DNA from: Hyphomicrobiales bacterium
GTDB lineage: Bacteria; Pseudomonadota; Alphaproteobacteria; Rhizobiales; Beijerinckiaceae
Length of the DNA: 64,000 bases
Assembly: GCA_930633495.1 (NCBI GenBank)
Contig: CAKNFJ010000001.1
Coordinates: forward strand, 558,001 to 622,000
Direction of reading: 5' to 3'
The position numbers and the translations under genes are program-made. The notes beneath the pieces are model-generated. The model had not been told where the DNA came from. It saw nothing but the letters and a program-made list of their open reading frames with translations, and ran no database searches. This document shows, in pieces, positions 8,810-16,563 of the stretch (positions within the stretch are counted from its first letter, which is position 1; each line of letters begins with the position of its first letter).

Positions 8810-8858
8810 AATTCCGCATTAGAGAATTTTTGTTGACTTAATTTCTGTATATAGAATT
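8810..8858. promoter_or_regulatory. two 19-bp operator-like palindromes between the importer operon and iclR-type gene
   Basis: In the AT-rich divergent region, two sites of the form AATT(C/T)...(A/G)GAATT occur at 8810-8828 (AATTCCGCATTAGAGAATT) and 8840-8858 (AATTTCTGTATATAGAATT). Their centres are 30 bases apart, about three helix turns. The core TTCTGTATATAGAA is a near-perfect palindrome with one mismatched pair. A TTGACT hexamer (8833-8838) lies between them. IclR-family regulators often bind such paired palindromes next to their own gene; the regulator starts at 8890. The assignment is inference from position and symmetry. Confidence 0.5.
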
Positions 8859-8889
8859 TTTATCGCAACCTCAGGATACATTTTCACGC

Positions 8890-9708
8890 ATGCAAACTGC
8901 CGACGAGCCCGTCTCCTCACTGCGGCGCGCCCTTGGACTGCTGCGCATCCTCTCGAAGGGCGATGGCGGCGGCATGCGGCTGAAGGACATCGCCGAAGCG
9001 GCCGGCTGCGGCCAGCCGACGGCGCATCGTGCGCTGCGCGACCTGATGGCGGAGGGCTTCGTCGAGCAGGCGGCCGGCGGCAAGCGCTACCGGCTCGCCC
9101 TCGACTTCTTCGTCATCGCGGCCCGCGCGGGTCAGGCCGGCGGCTTGCGCGAGCTCGCCCGCCCTGCCTTGCTCCGGCTTTCGGCGACGCTCAGCGATAC
9201 GATCTTCCTGCTGGTCCGCAACGGCTACGACGCCGTCTGCCTCGACCGGATCGAAGGGCCCTTCCCGATCCGCTCCTTCACCGGCGATATCGGCGGCAAG
9301 GTGCCGCTCGGCATCGGCCAGGGCAGCCTCGCCATGCTGGCGCATCTGCCCGATGACGAGCGCGAGGCCGTCATCCGCTTCAACATGCCACGCCTGCTCG
9401 ATCGCGGCTTCCTCGACGAGGCCGCGCTGCGCAGCGCCATCGCCGCGGCGCAGGCACAGGGCTGGGTCAATCTGAACACAGGCCTCATCGCTGGCATGGC
9501 CGGCGTCGCGGTGCCGGTCTTCGATGCGCAGGGGCGGGTCGTGGCGGCGCTCAGCGTCGGAACGCTGGCCGAACGGCTGGGCGAGGACCGGCTGCCCAAT
9601 GTCGTCGCCATCCTGCGCGGCGAAGCGGAGGCGCTGGGCGCCAAGCTCAATCCGTTCGATCTCACCCTGCGCTATCCCTCGCGCAGCCTGAGCACGGTGG
9701 CGAACTGA
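8890..9708 (+). CDS. IclR family transcriptional regulator
   Basis: This 272-residue protein has an N-terminal winged helix-turn-helix (residues 12-72, with LKDIAEAAGCGQPTAHRALR) and a C-terminal IclR effector-binding domain (about 85-255), where VSLNTGLIAGMAGVAVPVF-like sequence is typical of the ligand pocket. IclR proteins are dimeric or tetrameric DNA-binding regulators of catabolic operons. It is divergent from the amine/amino-acid importer-dehydrogenase operon, and the intergenic region holds paired palindromes. Control of that operon and of itself is therefore the natural inference. The inducer is probably the substrate or a breakdown product. Confidence 0.9.
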   Translation: MQTADEPVSSLRRALGLLRILSKGDGGGMRLKDIAEAAGCGQPTAHRALRDLMAEGFVEQAAGGKRYRLALDFFVIAARAGQAGGLRELARPALLRLSATLSDTIFLLVRNGYDAVCLDRIEGPFPIRSFTGDIGGKVPLGIGQGSLAMLAHLPDDEREAVIRFNMPRLLDRGFLDEAALRSAIAAAQAQGWVNLNTGLIAGMAGVAVPVFDAQGRVVAALSVGTLAERLGEDRLPNVVAILRGEAEALGAKLNPFDLTLRYPSRSLSTVAN

Positions 9709-9763
9709 CGGCGCCGGGCCGCCATGCGGCTTTCAGGGCTTGCATCGCAGCCGCCGAAGCGGG

Positions 9764-9802
9764 ATGTCGGAGCGAACTTCCTTCGCCACGGTGCTCCGAC
9801 AT
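9764..9802 (+). promoter_or_regulatory. hairpin that pairs with the start codon of the SelW-like gene
   Basis: ATGTCGGAGC (9764-9773) and GCTCCGACAT (9793-9802) are exact reverse complements separated by 19 bases. The right arm includes the first two bases of the ATG at 9801 and the place where a ribosome site should be. A folded transcript would hide the start. It could equally be a remnant of a repeat. Confidence 0.45.
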
Positions 9803-10115
9803 GACCACAAGCAAGCCCGCCCCCCGCATCGCCATCACCTATTGCTCGATGTGCAACTGGATGCTGCGTTCGGCCTGGCTCGGCCAGGAACTGCTCTCGA
9901 CCTTCGGGCAGGATCTCGGCGAGGTCGCGCTGATCCCGCGCACCGGCGGCATCTTCCAGATCACCTATGACGGCGAACTGATCTGGGACCGCAAGACCGA
10001 TGGCGGCTTCCCCGATTCCAAGGTGCTGAAGCAGCGCGTGCGCGACCGGCTCGACCCCGAGCGCAGCCTCGGCCATGTCGACGGGCATACGATGCCGGCG
10101 GAAGCCGAGAGCTGA
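9801..10115 (+). CDS. SelT/SelW/SelH (Rdx) family protein, cysteine form
   Basis: This 104-residue thioredoxin-like protein has the redox motif CSMC at residues 15-18 and the Rdx-family segments LGQELLSTF, GGIFQITYDGELIWDRK and GGFPDSKVLKQRVRD. In selenoprotein members the second position of CxxU is selenocysteine. Here codon 18 is TGC, so this is the cysteine homologue, even though the organism can make selenocysteine (see selA, selB, selC and selD). The exact reaction of bacterial members is not established; redox handling of protein thiols is the usual guess. It follows the IclR-type gene by 92 bases, and its start codon lies in a hairpin. Confidence 0.85.
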   Translation: MTTSKPAPRIAITYCSMCNWMLRSAWLGQELLSTFGQDLGEVALIPRTGGIFQITYDGELIWDRKTDGGFPDSKVLKQRVRDRLDPERSLGHVDGHTMPAEAES

Positions 10116-10132
10116 GGCTCCCTTTCGTTTGC

Positions 10133-10229
10133 CGTCATGATCGGGCTTGACCCGGCCATCTCGGAAACCAGTGCCTTCTCGTCATGAGCTTCTCGGGTCG
10201 AAGCTTCGCTCCGCCCGAGAATGACGCTT
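10133..10229. repeat. intergenic palindromic repeat
   Basis: Between the convergent SelW-like and thiE genes lies a REP-like block. It has GTCATGATCGGGCTTGACCC near its left end and a hairpin CTCGGG...CCCGAG at about 10191-10217, followed by AATGACG. It may serve as a bidirectional transcription stop. The boundaries are approximate. Confidence 0.5.
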
Positions 10230-10839
10230 ATGCTACCGCATGCTGCCGTGTCGCGGCGATCCAGGCCTTCAACCGGCCCTCGGGATCGGCGTTCAGCGTG
10301 ATGTCCGTCACCGCCGCGACGATGTCGGCGCCAGCCTCGAAGACGCCCGGCGCCCGCTCCAGCGAAATGCCGCCGATGCCGACCAGCGGCAGGTCGCCGA
10401 TGCGGCGCTTCCACTCGCCGAGCCGCTCCAGACCCTGCGGGCCGAAGCGCATCTGCTTCAGGATCGTCGGATAGACCGGACCGAGCGCGACATAATCCGG
10501 CTTGGCCGCCAGCGCACGCTCCAACTCGGGCTCGTCATGGCTGCTGATGCCGAGCTTGAGCCCGGCCTTGCGGATCGCGCCGAGATCGGCGTCGTCGAGA
10601 TCCTCCTGCCCAAGATGGATGAAGTCGCAGCCTTCCGCGATGGCGAGCTTCCAGTAGTCGTTGACGACGAGCACGCAATCGGCCGCGGCACAAAGCGTCT
10701 TGGCCCGAGCGATCTCGCGCGCGACCTCAGCCTCCGGACGGTCCTTGACGCGCAACTGCACCAGCTTGACGCCGAGCGGCAGCATCCGCTTCAGCCAGTC
10801 GGCGCTGTCGAAGATGGGGTAGAACGGATCGAGCTTCAT
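10228..10839 (-). CDS. thiE: thiamine phosphate synthase
   Basis: ThiE joins 4-amino-5-hydroxymethyl-2-methylpyrimidine diphosphate to the thiazole phosphate to give thiamine phosphate. This 203-residue protein has the TIM-barrel pattern of the family, with [13 protein letters not shown] near residue 28, the [23 protein letters not shown] block (about 79-101), [13 protein letters not shown], and the phosphate-binding [21 protein letters not shown] near 152-172. It is the last gene of thiOSGE, and its start overlaps the thiG stop by four bases. Some divergence from E. coli ThiE is visible, as in many alphaproteobacterial thi operons that carry a ThiE-like protein here, but the genomic context makes the call safe. 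Confidence 0.92.
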   Translation of the reverse strand: MKLDPFYPIFDSADWLKRMLPLGVKLVQLRVKDRPEAEVAREIARAKTLCAAADCVLVVNDYWKLAIAEGCDFIHLGQEDLDDADLGAIRKAGLKLGISSHDEPELERALAAKPDYVALGPVYPTILKQMRFGPQGLERLGEWKRRIGDLPLVGIGGISLERAPGVFEAGADIVAAVTDITLNADPEGRLKAWIAATRQHAVA

Positions 10840-11606
10840 GCGAGAAATGCCTTGCCCATGACGGGGGTGGAGGGAGCAGCCATGTCGCGCGCCTCGATCG
10901 GCTGCGCGGCAAAAGCCTGGCGACCGGCGCGGATGGCGAGTGCGAAGGCCTCGGCCATCGCGGCGGGATCGCCGGCCTTGGCGACGGCGGTATTGAGCAG
11001 GATGCCGTCATAGCCCATCTCCATCGCCTGCGCGGCATGGGAAGGCAGGCCGATGCCGGCATCGACGACGAGCGGGATATCGGGGAAATGCTGGCGCATG
11101 CTGCGCAGGCCATAGGGGTTGTTAAGTCCCCTGCCCGACCCGATCGGCGCCCCCCAAGGCATCAGCACTTCGCAGCCGGCATCGATCAGGCGGCCGCCGA
11201 CGACGAGATCCTCCGTCGTGTAGGGAAAGACCTTGAAGCCGTCATCGGCGAGGATGCGAGCGGCCTCGACCAGCGCGATCACGTCCGGCTGCAGCGTATC
11301 GTCCTCGCCGATCACCTCGAGCTTGATCCAGTCGGTGCCGAAGACCTCGCGCGCCATCTGAGCCGTGGTGACGGCTTCCTTGACGGTGTGACAACCGGCC
11401 GTGTTCGGCAGCACCTTGACGCCGAGCTCGCGGATCAGCGCCCAAAAGGCCTGGCCGGCGCCGCCGGCCGATTCACGGCGCAGCGAGACGGTGACGACCT
11501 CCACACCGGAGCGCTTCACCGCCTCGGCCAGGATCGCGGGCGACGGATATTGCGCAGTGCCGAGGAAGAGCGGATTCCGCGGCTCGAAACCATAGAAGGA
11601 TGCCAT
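10836..11606 (-). CDS. thiG: thiazole synthase
   Basis: ThiG builds the thiazole ring from deoxyxylulose 5-phosphate, the ThiS thiocarboxylate and an imine (dehydroglycine) supplied by ThiO. The 256-residue length is typical. The segment [16 protein letters not shown] holds the lysine expected to form the Schiff base with deoxyxylulose phosphate. [22 protein letters not shown] and the GRGLNNPYG loop are also family hallmarks. It starts one base after the thiS stop and overlaps thiE by four bases. Confidence 0.96.
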   Translation of the reverse strand: MASFYGFEPRNPLFLGTAQYPSPAILAEAVKRSGVEVVTVSLRRESAGGAGQAFWALIRELGVKVLPNTAGCHTVKEAVTTAQMAREVFGTDWIKLEVIGEDDTLQPDVIALVEAARILADDGFKVFPYTTEDLVVGGRLIDAGCEVLMPWGAPIGSGRGLNNPYGLRSMRQHFPDIPLVVDAGIGLPSHAAQAMEMGYDGILLNTAVAKAGDPAAMAEAFALAIRAGRQAFAAQPIEARDMAAPSTPVMGKAFLA

Positions 11607-11607
11607 C

Positions 11608-11805
11608 TCAGCCTCCCTGCATCGGCGCGACGATCTCGATACGGTCGCCCTCGCTCAGGGCCATCTCGGCGCGCTTGCGAGCCGGCACGAAATCGCCGTT
11701 GACCGCGGTCGCGACGATGCGGCCGCTGAAACCCAGCTCGGCCAGCACCTCGGCCAGCGTCTTGGCCGCAACATCCTGCGGCGCGCCGTTAAGCAGCAAG
11801 GTCAT
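11608..11805 (-). CDS. thiS: sulfur carrier protein ThiS
   Basis: This 65-residue ubiquitin-like protein ends in Gly-Gly (IVAPMQGG), the end that is adenylated and thiocarboxylated before donating sulfur to ThiG. The N-terminal [10 protein letters not shown] strand and [13 protein letters not shown] fit ThiS. It lies directly before thiG. A 68-base gap separates it from thiO. No thiF is present in the window, so activation must be by a protein encoded elsewhere. Confidence 0.94.
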   Translation of the reverse strand: MTLLLNGAPQDVAAKTLAEVLAELGFSGRIVATAVNGDFVPARKRAEMALSEGDRIEIVAPMQGG

Positions 11806-11873
11806 GCAGCATCTCCGGTGTTGGGCGCGCTTTCCGTCCGACCTTTGGTCGAACGAAAAGAATTCGCGCATAA

Positions 11874-12917
11874 TCAAAAGTTTGCGCATGTTCTTATCCC
11901 AAAAGTGGTGTCCACTTTTGGGGAATATGCGCCGGGGTTCAGCACGGCCTCCGCCGCCATCCGCGCCATGGCGGGGCTGAGCAGGAAACCGTGGCGGTAA
12001 AGCCCGTTGACGTGGATCACCCGCCCGCGACGCATCAGCCTTGGCAGGTTATCGGGAAAGGCCGGGCGGGCATCGGTGCCGATCTCGACCACTTCCGCCT
12101 CGCCAAAGGCCGGATGCAGCGCATAGGCCGCGCCGAGCAGTTCCAGCATGGCGCGGGCGGAGATGCGGCTGCGCTCGCCGCTCTCGATCATCGTCGCGCC
12201 GACCATGAAGAGGCCGTCGGCGCGCGGCACGATGTAGAGCGGGATGCGCGGATGCAGCAGCCGGACAGGGCGCGAGAGAGTGATGTCATCGCTCTGAAGC
12301 AATACCATCTCGCCCTTGACGCCGCGCAGGTCCGGCAGGGCAGCCTGCGCCGCCAGCCCACGGCAATCGAGGACGATATCGGCATCGAGATCGACAGGCT
12401 CCACAGCGCTGCCAAAATGAAGGGCGGCTCCGTTCGCAACGAGTCGCTCGGCCAGCGTGACGATTGCCAGGCGCGGATCGAGATGGGCCTCTCCGCCGAA
12501 GAACAACCCGCGCGAGAAGCGCCCCGCGAGATCGGGCTCCAGCCCGGCAATGGCATCGCCGTCGATTTCCTCGAAATGGCTGGTGCGCTGGCCGAAGCGG
12601 CGCAGTTCCGAACGATCCCGGCTCGGCGCGACGACGAGCGTCCCCTGACGAACAACTCCGCCGGCATGCCGCCCCCACCAGTCAGCCGCCTGCTGCCCGA
12701 GCCTGATCACCGGCTCCTCGGCGCTCTCGCCCTCGCACCAGGGCGCGAGCATGCCGCCGGCAAACCAGGAACAGGCTTCGGCCCCGATGCGAGCGCCGCG
12801 CTCGTAGATGGTGACCCGGATGCCCCGCGCCAGCAATTCGGTCGCGCAGGCCAAGCCGACGACACCGGCGCCGATCACCGCGACATTCAGGCCTGACTGA
12901 GGGCGTTCTGCCGTCAT
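11874..12917 (-). CDS. thiO: glycine oxidase
   Basis: ThiO is a FAD enzyme that oxidises glycine to the imine used by ThiG in aerobes. The ATG at 12917 gives 347 residues with the FAD motif VAVIGAGVVGLACATELL (about 10-27) and the DAO-family end GLYRHGFLLSPAMARMAAEAVL. The reading frame continues past the expected end, through a 23-base palindrome, adding a tail that reads YSPKVDTTFGIRTCANF. It appears that a repeat inserted at the 3' end and supplied the stop codon. It is the first gene of the thi operon, 63 bases below the TPP riboswitch. Confidence 0.94.
   Translation of the reverse strand: MTAERPQSGLNVAVIGAGVVGLACATELLARGIRVTIYERGARIGAEACSWFAGGMLAPWCEGESAEEPVIRLGQQAADWWGRHAGGVVRQGTLVVAPSRDRSELRRFGQRTSHFEEIDGDAIAGLEPDLAGRFSRGLFFGGEAHLDPRLAIVTLAERLVANGAALHFGSAVEPVDLDADIVLDCRGLAAQAALPDLRGVKGEMVLLQSDDITLSRPVRLLHPRIPLYIVPRADGLFMVGATMIESGERSRISARAMLELLGAAYALHPAFGEAEVVEIGTDARPAFPDNLPRLMRRGRVIHVNGLYRHGFLLSPAMARMAAEAVLNPGAYSPKVDTTFGIRTCANF
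11899..11921. repeat. palindrome inside the thiO 3' end
   Basis: CCAAAAGTGG (11899-11908), spacer TGT, CCACTTTTGG (11912-11921) is a perfect inverted repeat. It lies in the last codons of thiO. Similar palindromes recur in Rhizobiales intergenic DNA. It could also cause partial termination between thiO and thiS. Confidence 0.7.
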
Positions 12918-12979
12918 GCTTTCCCTGCTCCCGGGAAGGCAGCGGCCTGGGGCGCGAGCAAGATGTCTGCGAGCCAAAG

Positions 12980-13061
12980 ACCGTTCCCTTCGCCGGCATT
13001 ACCCGGATCAGGTACGATGGGTTGGCGCGAACCCACGCCTCTCAGCCTTCCGGCACCCCAA
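12980..13061 (-). promoter_or_regulatory. TPP riboswitch (THI element)
   Basis: On the minus strand the conserved blocks of the thiamine pyrophosphate aptamer occur in order: GGGGTGCC (13060-13053), GGCTGAGA around 13047-13040, and ACCTGATCCGGGTAATGCCG followed by GCGAAGGGA (about 13013-12984). It lies 63 bases before thiO, the first gene of thiOSGE. TPP binding would turn this operon down, probably by hiding the thiO ribosome site, since no clear terminator stem is visible. Confidence 0.95.
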
Positions 13062-13161
13062 CGGACGCGCGCAATGTAGTCAGCGCGCCTCCTGCGAGCA
13101 AGCCGAGGCGGTGCAAAGCTCCTTTGCGAAGGACGCCGGCTTGCGACCGGCACCGACCGCG

Positions 13162-13188
13162 GAGCACTCCCTTACCATGGGAGTGCTC
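13162..13188. other. perfect hairpin between tRNA-Ser and thi operon leader
   Basis: GAGCACTCCC (13162-13171) and GGGAGTGCTC (13179-13188) form a perfect 10-base stem with a seven-base loop. No run of T follows on either strand, so a Rho-independent terminator is not supported. It lies upstream of the riboswitch and may be an operator or an insulating hairpin. Confidence 0.5.
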
Positions 13189-13281
13189 TACGGCCTCGCC
13201 GATGCATGCACAGGCTGCGCGAAGGAAGTTGACGGCGAGACTTGTCAAACGGCTCTGCAATCGGGCATAGAGCCTCTCGCC

Positions 13282-13372
13282 GGAGACGTGGCCGAGAGGC
13301 TGAAGGCACTCGTTTGCTAAATGAGCATACCCCACAAGGGTATCGAGGGTTCGAATCCCTCCGTCTCCGCCA
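13282..13372 (+). tRNA. tRNA-Ser (anticodon GCT)
   Basis: Acceptor arms GGAGACG (13282-13288) and CGTCTCC (13362-13368) pair. A D arm, an anticodon loop TTGCTAA with GCT at 13316-13318, a long variable arm (class II) and the T arm GGGTTCGAATCCC are all present. G discriminator and encoded CCA follow. An integrase stub starts 110 bases downstream, so this tRNA may once have been an integration site. Confidence 0.96.
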
Positions 13373-13481
13373 CTCCTAAGCCCTTGAAAACGTTGGGGAT
13401 CGATCGAATCGATCCTGCGTTGTCCGTCACGCCGTCCTGTCACGCTCCGGCTGGAGGGTCCCGATTGGAATCGGGGTTGCG

Positions 13482-13673
13482 ATGTATCTGCATCGGCGCG
13501 GCGCGCATTGGTGGTTTCGTAAGGCCGTTCCCTCAGACTTGACCGGCGTCCTCGGCATGCCGGATGTGCGCCGCTCCCTGCGCACCCGCAACGCCACCCT
13601 GGCGCGACGGAGAGCGCTGCAGGTGCTGATCAGGATCGACGAGGTCTGGGGACCGGATGCTGCGAAACCATGA
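13482..13673 (+). pseudogene. site-specific integrase, N-terminal remnant
   Basis: The first 63 residues (MYLHRRGAHWWFRKAVPSDL..., then RRSLRTRNATLARRRAL) match the N-terminal SAM-like arm-binding region that opens many tyrosine recombinases next to tRNA genes. The frame then stops, and no catalytic domain follows, so more than 80% of the gene is gone. The sequence after it belongs to a different gene fragment. It lies 110 bases past tRNA-Ser, consistent with a former integrated element at that tRNA. Confidence 0.7.
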
Positions 13674-14134
13674 CGCGGGGCATGATGGGGCGCTTCGTTA
13701 CGGCGGCCGGCGGCGTCAACATCGCCGACGACCTCGTTCCGGGCGAAGCCGGCGTGGTGAACCTGGAATGGCTGATATCGAACCCGCCCGAGGTCTATAT
13801 CGGCACGGCGATCGGCAACGGCATGCAGCCCGCCGACGCTCCCTGGCTTGCGCTCGGCCCAGGCGTCGATGCGACAAGGGCGCGCGAGCTTCTTGCCCGT
13901 TCGATGACACGCACAGGCATCGCCGGACTTGCCCCCGTCGAACAGGGGCGGGTCCATGCCGTCTGGCACCATTTCTACAATTCGCCGTTTAACATCGTCG
14001 CCGTGCAGGCCTTCGCGCAATGGCTGCATCCGCAGCTCTTCGCCGATCTTGACCCGAAGACGCTGCTGGAAACGATGCAGCAGCGCTTCCAGCCCGTGCC
14101 GCTGTACGGCACCTATTGGACGAGTCTCCGCTGA
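13670..14134 (+). pseudogene. iron-siderophore ABC substrate-binding protein, C-terminal fragment
   Basis: About 154 residues match the second lobe of FecB/FhuD/BtuF-type periplasmic binding proteins. Key parts are LVPGEAGVVNLEWLISNPPE followed by VYIGTAIG, and an ending with VWHHFYNSPFNIVAVQAFA and LFADLDPKTLLETM. There is no signal peptide and no first lobe. The 5' end is fused to the integrase stub, so a deletion removed the N-terminal half. The ATG at 13670 is not believable as a real start. It is one of several broken siderophore-uptake genes between here and 20.3 kb. Confidence 0.75.
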
Positions 14135-14135
14135 A

Positions 14136-14468
14136 ATGACCGACATGGCCAACCGGCAGCAGAGCCATGCGGCGATCGCGACCAGCAACGCCTCGCGATA
14201 TCTCCAGCAGCTCTGCAAGCATTTCGCACACAAGGTCGAGGCCAGCTTCGACGAGAGGGTCGGGATCGTCCGGTTCTCGATCGGCGATTGCCGGCTCCTG
14301 GCCGAGGACGCCGTGCTCCGTCTCGCGCTCGATGCGCCGGATGCCGAAAAGCTGGTTCAATTGCGGGATGTCGTCGAGAGTCATCTGGTCCGCTTTGCCT
14401 TCCGCGAAACCCTCTCGATCAACTGGCTTCCAGGGGGCGGCGGCGCCGGCACGCTGAGAAGCCCTTGA
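14136..14468 (+). CDS. DUF2218 family protein
   Basis: This 110-residue protein has the DUF2218 pattern: an early RYLQQLCKHFAHKVEASFDE, a GDCRLLAEDAVLRLALDAPD core and an ending near LSINWLPGG. The family's biochemical role is not known to me, but its genes recur next to siderophore transport and siderophore reductase genes. The ATG at 14136 starts two bases after the stop of the binding-protein fragment, so the two were once an operon. The frame is intact, but the loss of neighbouring functions suggests it may be dispensable. Confidence 0.75.
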   Translation: MTDMANRQQSHAAIATSNASRYLQQLCKHFAHKVEASFDERVGIVRFSIGDCRLLAEDAVLRLALDAPDAEKLVQLRDVVESHLVRFAFRETLSINWLPGGGGAGTLRSP

Positions 14469-14711
14469 ACGGGTTCCCCAGCTTGAGATCCGGAAACCCG
14501 CAGTTCGGCCATCGGCAGGTGTGACCTGCGCAAATCACATGCCAGCGCCCTCCAAGGTAAAATCTTCTATGGCAGGCAATTGAAATGTAAGATGCATTTT
14601 CTTTGATTTGAAATTGTAGATTGTTATTCCCGCAATTGATTCCACTCGAAAACTGTGCTTTCCCAATCCCGCCGATTGAAAGCGAAATACTCAAACCGCC
14701 TGGGTAGATTG
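14469..14711 (+). other. AT-rich leader upstream of ferredoxin-NADP reductase
   Basis: This stretch has no gene. From about 14555 to 14655 it is clearly poorer in GC than the surroundings and is the probable promoter region of the reductase. I could not single out a -35/-10 pair with confidence. Confidence 0.4.
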
Positions 14712-15485
14712 ATGAGTGGCTTTTACGAGGAACGCGTCACCAGCGTTCATCATTGGACGGATACACTGTTCAGTTTTACGACAACGCGGGACACGACGTT
14801 CCGGTTCAAGAACGGTCAGTTCACGATGATCGGGCTGAAAGTCGGCGAGCGCCCCCTGCTGCGTGCCTATAGCGTCGCCAGCACGAACTACGACGACAAT
14901 CTGGAGTTCTTTTCGATCAAGGTGCCCGACGGGCCGCTGACCTCGCATCTCCAGAACCTCAAAGTGGGCGATCCGATCATCGTCGGGAAAAAGGCGACCG
15001 GCACGCTCGTGCTCGACAATCTGCGGGATGGAAAGCGCCTCTTCTTGCTTGGCACGGGCACGGGTCTTGCCCCATTTCTTTCATTGATCCGCGATCCCGA
15101 AACCTATGAGCGCTATGAGCGCGTCGTGCTCATCCATGGCTGCCGCCAGGTCGCGGAATTGGCGTATGGCGAGCGGATACAGCGCCAGTTGCCGCAGGAC
15201 GAATTTCTCGGTGAAATGATCCGCCAACAGCTCGTCTATTATCCGACGGTGACTCGTGAGCCGTTCCGCAATCGCGGCCGCATCACCGATCTCCTGACCT
15301 CGGGCCAGCTCTTGGCCGATATCGGCCAGTCCGGCCTCGATCCCCGCAATGATCGCTTCATGCTATGCGGTTCACCGCAGTTGCTGGCCGACCTCAAGGC
15401 GATCTTCGCCGCGCAGGGCCTGCGAGAGGGCAACCATGGGGAGCCCGGCGACTATGTGATCGAAAAGGCCTTTGTCGAGAAATAA
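14712..15485 (+). CDS. fpr: ferredoxin-NADP reductase
   Basis: The ATG at 14712 (MSGFYEERV) gives 257 residues, the usual length of bacterial Fpr; upstream in-frame codons look non-coding. The FAD-binding motif RAYSVAS, the preceding GQFTMIGL, the NADP-binding GTGTGLAPFLSLIRDP and the CGSPQLLADL segment are in the expected order. The enzyme exchanges electrons between NADPH and ferredoxin or flavodoxin and supports iron-sulfur repair and oxidative-stress defence. It is intact despite lying among decayed siderophore genes, so it is probably a housekeeping gene. A Dabb-domain gene follows after six bases and is likely cotranscribed. Confidence 0.92.
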   Translation: MSGFYEERVTSVHHWTDTLFSFTTTRDTTFRFKNGQFTMIGLKVGERPLLRAYSVASTNYDDNLEFFSIKVPDGPLTSHLQNLKVGDPIIVGKKATGTLVLDNLRDGKRLFLLGTGTGLAPFLSLIRDPETYERYERVVLIHGCRQVAELAYGERIQRQLPQDEFLGEMIRQQLVYYPTVTREPFRNRGRITDLLTSGQLLADIGQSGLDPRNDRFMLCGSPQLLADLKAIFAAQGLREGNHGEPGDYVIEKAFVEK

Positions 15486-15491
15486 CTGCTA

Positions 15492-15809
15492 ATGATCCGG
15501 CACATCGTGTTCTTCAGCGCCAAGACTCCGGAAACGATCGACGCGATCCGCAGCGGCCTGTCGATCCTGACAGCCATACCGCACGCTCTGAGGCTGGAGA
15601 TTGCCGTAAACCGCAAATCGGATCCGCTCAGCTCCGAAGTCGATATCGTCGTCTACGGCGAGTTCGAAGATCACGCGGCGTTGGCGGCGTACAAGGCTCA
15701 TGAGCTCTATGCCGAAGCCATCAGGCGTGTCCGGCCGCTGCGCGAACTGAGACTTGCCGCAGATTACGCGATCTCCGAAGCGACGACCGAACCCGAGAAT
15801 ACCACCTAG
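15492..15809 (+). CDS. Dabb (stress-responsive alpha/beta-barrel) domain protein
   Basis: This 105-residue protein begins MIRHIVFFSAK, the characteristic first strand of Dabb domains, followed by a helix, the VDIVVYGEFEDHAALAAY strand-helix and the LYAEAIRRVRPL segment. Members form small ferredoxin-like dimeric barrels. Some have enzymatic roles in plants, but bacterial functions are mostly unknown. It lies six bases downstream of fpr, so a redox-stress link is possible. Confidence 0.8.
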   Translation: MIRHIVFFSAKTPETIDAIRSGLSILTAIPHALRLEIAVNRKSDPLSSEVDIVVYGEFEDHAALAAYKAHELYAEAIRRVRPLRELRLAADYAISEATTEPENTT

Positions 15810-16010
15810 CCTTCGACCACCGGCCGCTTCGACGTTTTCGCGCTCAGGCCTTTATCCGTGCCGAACGAGCGGGCTGCACATTTCTGGCGGGTTTGGCGCA
15901 GCGGCAAACGGAGTGCGCCCATTGGCTCGGGGGGCATCGTGATCGCCGGCAATCGACCGGGGGCCGGGCCTTCGAAGCATCCAAGCGTATGGTTTGACCG
16001 CGTTCCTCAC
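15810..16010. other. intergenic, nothing recognised
   Basis: This gap separates the Dabb gene from the convergent siderophore-reductase pseudogene. I see no clear terminator, repeat or reading frame in it. Confidence 0.4.
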
Positions 16011-16563
16011 TCAATCGCCGTGGTCGTGAACGTCCGAATGGCCGCGGCGCCAATAGGCCGCGACCAGGTGCCGTTCCTTCGCCAGTTTCCGTTCACCGCG
16101 CAGATGCTTGCGAATGGCGCGCGCGGCAGCCTGCTCGCAGCCAGCGAAGACGAAGGCGTTGCCGGCATCCGGCATGGCGATGGCGCCAACGGCCTGCGGC
16201 AGCAGATCGGTCGAACCAGCAGGTGCGCCGCCGCGGCGCAGCCAGGTGAGAGCGATCTCTGCATCCGAGCGGATCGGCTGTTCTTCAGTTCGATCCGCGA
16301 TCTCGATCACGATTTCGGCGCGGGGCGCCGGCAGGCAGTTCTGCCGCGATGCGGGCGATCGCCGGCAGCGCGGTCTCGTCGCCGCAGAGCAGATACCAGT
16401 CTGCGGGGATGACATCGCCCCCGCCGGGGCCGAGCAGGCCGGCACGGTCGCCGGGTTCGGCATTGCGCGCCCAGTTCGAGCCCACCGAATCGTCGTGCAG
16501 CACGACGTCGATGGCGAGCTCCTTGCGGGCGTGGTCGATCGCGCGGATCGTGTAGACCCGGCG
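16011..16563 (-). pseudogene. siderophore-interacting protein (FAD-binding ferric-siderophore reductase), broken
   Basis: On the minus strand RRVYTIRAIDHARKELAIDV and VLHDDSVGSNWARNAEPGD match the middle of SIP/ViuB-type reductases. GDETALPAIARI is their conserved NAD(P)H-binding segment. The frame shifts at about 16320-16335, and the C-terminal part (AFVFAGCEQAAARAIRKHLR, then LVAAYWRRG) continues in another frame to a stop at 16011. The N-terminal third is missing because the remaining part is fused in frame to the end of a fhuB-like gene. With a deletion and a frameshift the gene cannot make a working reductase. Confidence 0.85.

Noticed and set aside
9801..10115. SelW-like protein as a second selenoprotein
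   Set aside because: Codon 18 is TGC; there is no in-frame TGA.
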